From contig JAPOPM010000153.1 in NCBI GenBank assembly GCA_026712905.1, positions 1-64,000 of the forward strand: a DNA stretch of 64,000 nt, in the 5' to 3' direction. Positions 59,928-64,000 of the stretch are shown one piece after another. Origin of the DNA: Deltaproteobacteria bacterium (GTDB taxonomy: Bacteria > Desulfobacterota > Binatia > UBA9968 > JAJDTQ01). Each line of letters begins with the position of its first letter. Within the stretch, counting starts at the first letter, position 1. A program made the position numbers and the translations under genes. The notes below the pieces were generated by a model. That model had not been told where the DNA came from. It ran no database searches and worked only from the letters and a program-made list of their open reading frames with translations.

Positions 59928-60866
59928 TCACCCACCGAGCATTTCATCGACCTCCGCGAGTTCCTGGGACGAGAGCGCCCATTCCGCGACCCTTGCATTG
60001 TCCTGGAACTGTGCCAGCTTGGTCGCGCCGGAGATCACCGAGCACACCTGCGGCTGCGCCAGCAGCCAGCACTGCGCCAACTCGTTCATCCCCTTGCCAC
60101 GGGCTTCCGCCCAGCTCTTCAACTTGGCCACGGCATCGTAGTTGGGCTCGGTCATGTACTGCTGCACGTAGCGCTGGGTCTCGCCGCGGGAGCCGGGCGG
60201 CGGCTTCTCGCCCTGGACGTACTTGCCCGTCAGGAACCCGCCGGCCAGCGGGAAATAGGGCACGAAACCCACGCCGTGGGCGGCGCAATAAGGAAGCACC
60301 TCGCGCTCCACCTCCCGCTCCAGCATGTGGTAGTGGGACTGGAGGACGGCAAACGCGGTCCAGCCGCGGAACTCGGCCACGACGTTGGCCCGGGCCAGTT
60401 GCCATGACGCGAAATCGGAAGCGCCGATGTAACGGAGCTTCCCCTGGCGGACCAGGTCGTCCAGCGCCCGCTGGGTCTCCTCGATGGGCGTCGACGCGTC
60501 CCAACGGTGGATGTAGTAGACGTCGATGTGGTCGGTCTGAAGACGCCGGAGGCTGTCCTCGACCGCGTTCATGAGGTGGTAGCGCGACGTGCCGCGGTCA
60601 TTGGGGCCGTCACCGGTGGGGAAGAAGAACTTGGTAGCCACCACGAAGCGGTCCCGCCGGCCCTTCATCGCCGCGCCCAGCGTCTCCTCGGAACGTCCGC
60701 CCTGGTAGCTGTTGGAGCTGTCGATGAAGTTGACGCCCAACTCCACCGCCGCGTCCATGATGGCGGTTACCTGTTCCTGCCGCACGTTCGGCGCACCGAA
60801 CCGATTGGTGCCCAGTCCGATGGCCGACACCCGCAAACCCGAAGATCCAAGCTGACGATATTCCAC
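59928..60866 (-). CDS. Aldo/keto reductase
   Basis: From GTG 60866, with GGAGGATTTCTC upstream, the protein has 312 residues. The AKR catalytic tetrad is visible: Asp49 (F-I-D-S-S-N-S-Y), Tyr54, Lys79 (V-A-T-K-F) and His120 (Y-I-H-R-W). The late S-G-A-T-K-L-A-Q-F segment binds the NADPH phosphate. It resembles the YghZ/Kvbeta-like branch. The frame is open upstream, but those residues are arginine-rich and not conserved. Divergent from the SDR gene, with a 165-bp element between. Confidence 0.88.
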   Translation of the reverse strand: MEYRQLGSSGLRVSAIGLGTNRFGAPNVRQEQVTAIMDAAVELGVNFIDSSNSYQGGRSEETLGAAMKGRRDRFVVATKFFFPTGDGPNDRGTSRYHLMNAVEDSLRRLQTDHIDVYYIHRWDASTPIEETQRALDDLVRQGKLRYIGASDFASWQLARANVVAEFRGWTAFAVLQSHYHMLEREVEREVLPYCAAHGVGFVPYFPLAGGFLTGKYVQGEKPPPGSRGETQRYVQQYMTEPNYDAVAKLKSWAEARGKGMNELAQCWLLAQPQVCSVISGATKLAQFQDNARVAEWALSSQELAEVDEMLGG

Positions 60867-60960
60867 GAGAAATCCTCCCGCCGCCTGTGTACCAGATCGC
60901 CCCTTCGGGCGCGAACCGAGGCGGCCGCGGGAGAAGATTTGCCGCGGCAAACCCGAAGTG

Positions 60961-61125
60961 CTAGTGTCGTGTCCCGTAAATACCCGGCATAAGTTGCGCA
61001 GGATTTTTCGTCGTCGGCAAGGCGCGATGACGAGCCGTGGCGGGCATCACGCGAGGAAGAGTAACGCAGCCGACGGCGAAATAGACCAGCAAATTGTGCC
61101 GGGTATTTGCGGGACACGACACTAG
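60961..61125. mobile_element. 165-bp MITE-like palindromic element, copy 2 (inverted)
   Basis: The element begins CTAGTGTCGTGTCCCGTAAA and ends with the near-perfect inverse. Its core in reverse complement equals the core of the element at 10030-10194, and both are exactly 165 bases. Arm bases differ between the copies at matching paired positions. It lies between divergent AKR and SDR genes, in a position to affect their promoters. Confidence 0.75.
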
Positions 61126-61164
61126 TGTCCTGCGTCACAGCCAACGGCGACTTCGGAGGTGTTT

Positions 61165-61929
61165 ATGCAGTGGGACATGGAACGCGACAGCGCATTCGTG
61201 ACGGGCGGCGGCAGCGGCATCGGCCAGGCCATCGCGCTCAAGCTCGGCGAGCAGAAGGTGCGGGTGGCCGTCGCCGACGTGGACGGCGGCAAGGCCGAGG
61301 ACACCGCCGCGCGCATCACCGCCGGGGGCGGCACCGCCCTGCCCTTGACCCTGGACGTTACCCGCTCGGATCAGGTCAACGCCGCCATCGCCAAGACCCA
61401 CTCCGAATTCGGCGGCCTGGCGTACCTGATGAACGTGGCCGGCATTTCGCAACAGAAGCCCGTGCACGAAATCAGCGACGCCGACTGGGCGCGCATGATC
61501 GACGTGCACCTGAACGGGACCTTCTACTGCATTCGCGCGGCCCTGCCGTTGATGATGGAAGCGAAGTTCGGCGCCATCGCGAGCCTGTCGTCCATGCACG
61601 GGCTCAAGGGCCAGGAATGGGCGTCCCACTATTCCGCCGCCAAGGCGGGAATCGCGGCCCTCACCAAGGCCGTGGCGCGGGAGGTGTCGGAGTACGGTAT
61701 CCGCATCAACGCCCTGGCTCCCGGGCCCATCGACACGCCCATGTGGCGCCGCGGCCTCACCGGGGAAGCCCTGGAGCGGCGCAAGTCGGAACGTTCCAAG
61801 ATGGTGCCCTTGGGGCGGCTGGGCGAGCCGAGCGAGGTGGCGGACCTGGCGGTTTTCCTGCTGAGCCCGGCCAGCAGCTACATGACCGGACAGATCGTGG
61901 GCGTGAACGGCGGTGAGCTGATGCCCTGA
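61165..61929 (+). CDS. Short-chain dehydrogenase/reductase (classical SDR)
   Basis: From ATG 61165 (GGAGG five bases before) the protein has 254 residues. The NAD(P) motif is T-G-G-G-S-G-I-G at 13-20, N-V-A-G-I lies at 90-94, and the catalytic residues are Ser142, Tyr156 and Lys160 (Y-S-A-A-K). A late P-G-P-I-D-T-P-M is typical of FabG-like members. It oxidises or reduces an alcohol/ketone; substrate unknown. It converges with the radical SAM gene 12 bases later. Confidence 0.9.
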   Translation: MQWDMERDSAFVTGGGSGIGQAIALKLGEQKVRVAVADVDGGKAEDTAARITAGGGTALPLTLDVTRSDQVNAAIAKTHSEFGGLAYLMNVAGISQQKPVHEISDADWARMIDVHLNGTFYCIRAALPLMMEAKFGAIASLSSMHGLKGQEWASHYSAAKAGIAALTKAVAREVSEYGIRINALAPGPIDTPMWRRGLTGEALERRKSERSKMVPLGRLGEPSEVADLAVFLLSPASSYMTGQIVGVNGGELMP

Positions 61930-61941
61930 GGCTCCCGCGCC

Positions 61942-62994
61942 TCAGTCGCCGTCGAAGAGTCCGAGCTGAGCGGTCGGGCGCCGGAACGAAGCCGTGGACA
62001 GGCTCCAGCTTCTGCGCGACAGGCCCAGCTTGCGGCACGCGCCGTCAAACAGCGCCTCGACCTGCTCGGCGAAGATCCCTTGCCCCTTCATGCGGGTCCC
62101 GAAGCCCGCGTCGTTGAGCTTGCCGCCGCGAATCCCGCGGATGCGGTTCAGCACCTTTTCCTTGCGGTCGGGATAATTCTCCTCCAGCCAGCGCTCGAAC
62201 AGGTCCTTGACGCCGAAGGGCAGGCGCACCAGCGAGTAACCGGCGCTGGTGGCCCCGGCTTCGGCGACGGCCTCCAGGATCGCCGGCAGCTCATGGTCGG
62301 TGAGGGCCGGAATCACCGGCGCCACGATGACGCCCACGGGAATGCCCGCCTGCCTGAGGGTCCGGATGGCGTTCAGACGAAGATGGGGTTGGGAGGCGCG
62401 CGGCTCCATGCGTCCGCAGAGGTCCCGGTCCAGCGTCGTCACCGAAAGGAATACGACCGCGGCGTCGCGCGCCGCCAATTCCCCGAGCACGTCCACGTCC
62501 CGAGTCACCAGATGGTTCTTGGTGACCACAGCCGCCGGATTTCGGAACGCGGCCAGCACCTCGAGGCAGCCGCGGGTCAACTCCAGCCGCCGCTCCACGG
62601 GCTGATAGGGATCGGTCACGCCGCACATGGCCACCACCTGGGGCTTCCACCGGCTCGAGGACAGTTCCTTCCGCAGGAGCTCCGCGGCGCGCTCCTTCAC
62701 CAGAATCCTGGATTCGAAGTCCAGGCCGGCCGAGAAACCCAGGTACTCGTGCGTGGGCCGCGCGTAACAGTAGATGCAGCCGTGCTCGCACCCGCGGTAC
62801 GGGTTGACGCTGGCGTCGAAGCCCACGTCCGGGCTGTCATTGTACGCGATGATGGACCGGGAGGTATCCCTGAGAAGTGTTGTCGGCGGCCCGCCGGGCG
62901 AATCGTCCGGGACGAAGGCGATGGGCTCGAAACGGTTCCGGGGATTGTCGCTGGTCCCGCGGCCGCCGGCGCCGGTCTTGGTTTGGCTCGTCAT
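61942..62994 (-). CDS. Radical SAM protein, PA0069/Rv2578c family
   Basis: The 350-residue protein has the radical SAM cluster motif C-E-H-G-C-I-Y-C with Cys69, Cys73 and Cys76, preceded by N-P-Y-R-G as in the PA0069 family. I-V-A-P-V-I-P-A-L-T-D near 229-239 is the family's later block. Members resemble spore photoproduct lyase-like enzymes, function unestablished. The N-terminal 25 residues are low in conservation. It is oriented toward the SDR gene. Confidence 0.87.
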   Translation of the reverse strand: MTSQTKTGAGGRGTSDNPRNRFEPIAFVPDDSPGGPPTTLLRDTSRSIIAYNDSPDVGFDASVNPYRGCEHGCIYCYARPTHEYLGFSAGLDFESRILVKERAAELLRKELSSSRWKPQVVAMCGVTDPYQPVERRLELTRGCLEVLAAFRNPAAVVTKNHLVTRDVDVLGELAARDAAVVFLSVTTLDRDLCGRMEPRASQPHLRLNAIRTLRQAGIPVGVIVAPVIPALTDHELPAILEAVAEAGATSAGYSLVRLPFGVKDLFERWLEENYPDRKEKVLNRIRGIRGGKLNDAGFGTRMKGQGIFAEQVEALFDGACRKLGLSRRSWSLSTASFRRPTAQLGLFDGD

Positions 62995-63072
62995 CCACCC
63001 ATCACTGGTTGCGCCGGACTTCGGCGCCGGGCATTCAGGGGCTTCACTTGCGGCCGGACTTCGAACCCTGTC

Positions 63073-63669
63073 TCACTTGATGCGCCACTGCTTGCGCGCC
63101 GGGTCCGTGGAGGCACACGGAGCGAGCTCGAGAGCCCGGGACATGAACGGCCCGGCGGACCTGCTGGCGCCACCCGCCACGAGACACAGCGCCTTGTCGG
63201 CCCCGGGCCGGAACTCCATCGCCGCGGCATCGTAGTCGAAGACCTGGGCGACCGCGTCTTTCGAACAATCCACCAGTCCCAACGATACACCGGCGGCGGC
63301 CGGCGCCGTCAGTGCGGCGCACTTGCCGTCGTAGGTGGCCGAAGCGATCCGTCGCGCTTCGCTGTCGTAGCGGAACTGCACGTCGCCGCCCCGCGGCTTG
63401 CAGGAGTGGGCATGCAACCGTTCGCCGAACCCCCTCCCGACAGTGTCGATGCACCAACCCAGCCTGTCCTTCTCGTCCAGGTTGTCGGCGAGATAGATGA
63501 CCGGCGCGGGTGTCTGCAGGTCCGGGGGCGCCGCGTAGGCCGCGATGGGGGCGGCCATCAGAAGCAACACCGCCAAGTACCGCGCCACCGTTGTGAACCA
63601 TCCACCGCGGTCGACGCCGCTGCCCCACTCCCCACGCTGCCTGGAATCACCCATCGCGACGATGATCAT
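63073..63669 (-). CDS. Secreted beta-trefoil (ricin-B-like) protein
   Basis: The 198-residue protein has a signal-like hydrophobic segment (Y-L-A-V-L-L-L-M, cleavage near A-Y-A-A) after about 27 polar residues; an internal ATG at 63654 is an alternative start. The mature part has repeated G-W-C-I-D, G-K-C-A-A-L, K-A-L-C-L-V and final Q-W-R-I elements, spaced like the Q-x-W/C-L repeats of ricin-type trefoils, with eight or so cysteines. Carbohydrate binding is possible. It lies upstream of the radical SAM gene on the same strand. Confidence 0.6.
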   Translation of the reverse strand: MIIVAMGDSRQRGEWGSGVDRGGWFTTVARYLAVLLLMAAPIAAYAAPPDLQTPAPVIYLADNLDEKDRLGWCIDTVGRGFGERLHAHSCKPRGGDVQFRYDSEARRIASATYDGKCAALTAPAAAGVSLGLVDCSKDAVAQVFDYDAAAMEFRPGADKALCLVAGGASRSAGPFMSRALELAPCASTDPARKQWRIK

Positions 63670-63830
63670 GTTACGATCTCCCTCAATCTTGTTGGCACGA
63701 TGTTCTCGCCGCGGTGATCTCTAAACGCTCCTCGAACAAGCCGTGGCGCTACTCTGCCAATTGTAGACGAAGCATCCAGCGACACAAGCGCCGCGCCGGA
63801 ATTTGCACCCACGGACAAAAAGTGCGATGA

Positions 63831-64000
63831 ATGGCCGCTAACGCCATGCGGCCCTTTCGCTACCTGACTCCCCGCCGCCTCGACGAGGCGCTGGCACTGC
63901 TGACCCCCGCGGCCGTCCCCCTGGCCGGCGGGACCGATCTCTTTCTCCGGATGGAGCGCCGGCAGGCGCTGCCGGACACCATCATGGACCTTAAGCGGAT
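63831..64000 (+). CDS. Molybdopterin dehydrogenase FAD-binding subunit (N-terminal part, runs off right edge)
   Basis: An ATG at 63831 (or 63846) opens a forward frame reaching the window end, 56 residues long. It reads M-R-P-F-R-Y-L-T-P near the start and P-L-A-G-G-T-D-L-F-L-R-M near residues 29-40. The latter is the FAD-binding A-G-G-T-D motif of CoxM/XdhB-type subunits in xanthine-dehydrogenase and CO-dehydrogenase-like enzymes. Partner iron-sulfur and molybdenum subunits would lie beyond the edge. Substrate cannot be judged. Confidence 0.75.
   Translation, partial: MAANAMRPFRYLTPRRLDEALALLTPAAVPLAGGTDLFLRMERRQALPDTIMDLKR

Noticed and set aside
1-64000. rRNA or tRNA genes
   Set aside because: No cloverleaf-forming or rRNA-like sequence was recognised by reading, although a covariance-model search could still find one.

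Overview
The window is a GC-rich, densely coded bacterial chromosome segment. It carries Gram-negative hallmarks: an MlaC-type outer-membrane lipid carrier, an MltA lipoprotein, periplasmic solute receptors for TRAP and TTT transporters, and Tat-type signals on the sulfur proteins. The gene content (five flavin-dependent LLM-type oxidoreductases, two UbiD decarboxylases, amidohydrolases, enolase-superfamily enzymes, M20/M24 peptidases, a SoxYZ/FccAB sulfur module) suggests a free-living or host-associated proteobacteria-like heterotroph with broad catabolism and sulfide-oxidising ability, possibly of a deltaproteobacterial, Tectomicrobia-like or Binatota-like lineage. That placement is inference; no rRNA or tRNA gene is visible.

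Layout. Position 1-269 holds the start of a leftward fatty-acid desaturase. 362-5027 is a rightward block of a 4,5-dihydroxyphthalate-decarboxylase-like protein, a cupin and a three-part TRAP transporter. 5234-6037 encodes two tandem secreted six-cysteine paralogues of unknown function. 6105-7094 is an LLM oxidoreductase divergent from a soxY-soxZ-dihaem cytochrome-fccB sulfur operon (7191-10010). After a 165-bp palindromic element come mltA and an ornithine-cyclodeaminase-like gene. 12733-14495 is a less GC-rich two-gene DUF262/HEPN cassette, the best candidate for an uncharacterised defence system. 14770-23475 is a string of catabolic genes: a metal-ligand-deficient M24 protein, enolase superfamily, octopine-dehydrogenase-like, LLM, two M20 enzymes and a DUF6282-type amidohydrolase. 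23627-24466 is a secreted BFN-PDZ protein.

The central section holds housekeeping genes: rpmB, a bifunctional Rel, gmk and yicC, then UPF0182, a ThDP enzyme, Nudix and mlaC. From 36410 on, the contents are a dienelactone hydrolase, a dipeptide epimerase overlapping an isoaspartyl peptidase, a NadD-like transferase, a 48-residue zinc ribbon, a second UbiD, a tctCAB transporter, tandem amidohydrolases, DUF3750, an EamA permease, an esterase, an epimerase, a TPR protein, tandem LLM genes, uppP, another LLM, two alpha/beta hydrolases, a degenerate receiver protein, an aldo/keto reductase, a second 165-bp element, an SDR, a radical SAM protein, a secreted trefoil-like protein, and the start of a molybdopterin-dehydrogenase FAD subunit at the right edge.

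Two repeat families run through the window. One is a REP/BIME-like family built on GTCATTCCCGC, found singly and as three large composite modules (18307-18698, 39404-39632, 49729-50027). The other is a 165-bp MITE-like element (10030-10194 and, inverted, 60961-61125) whose terminal arms have changed between copies while staying self-complementary. Several genes have clearly later starts than their longest open frame, and three genes (desaturase start, zinc ribbon, right-edge FAD subunit) are too short or cut off by the edge. All functional calls are from reading translated sequence and motifs; no database search was possible.
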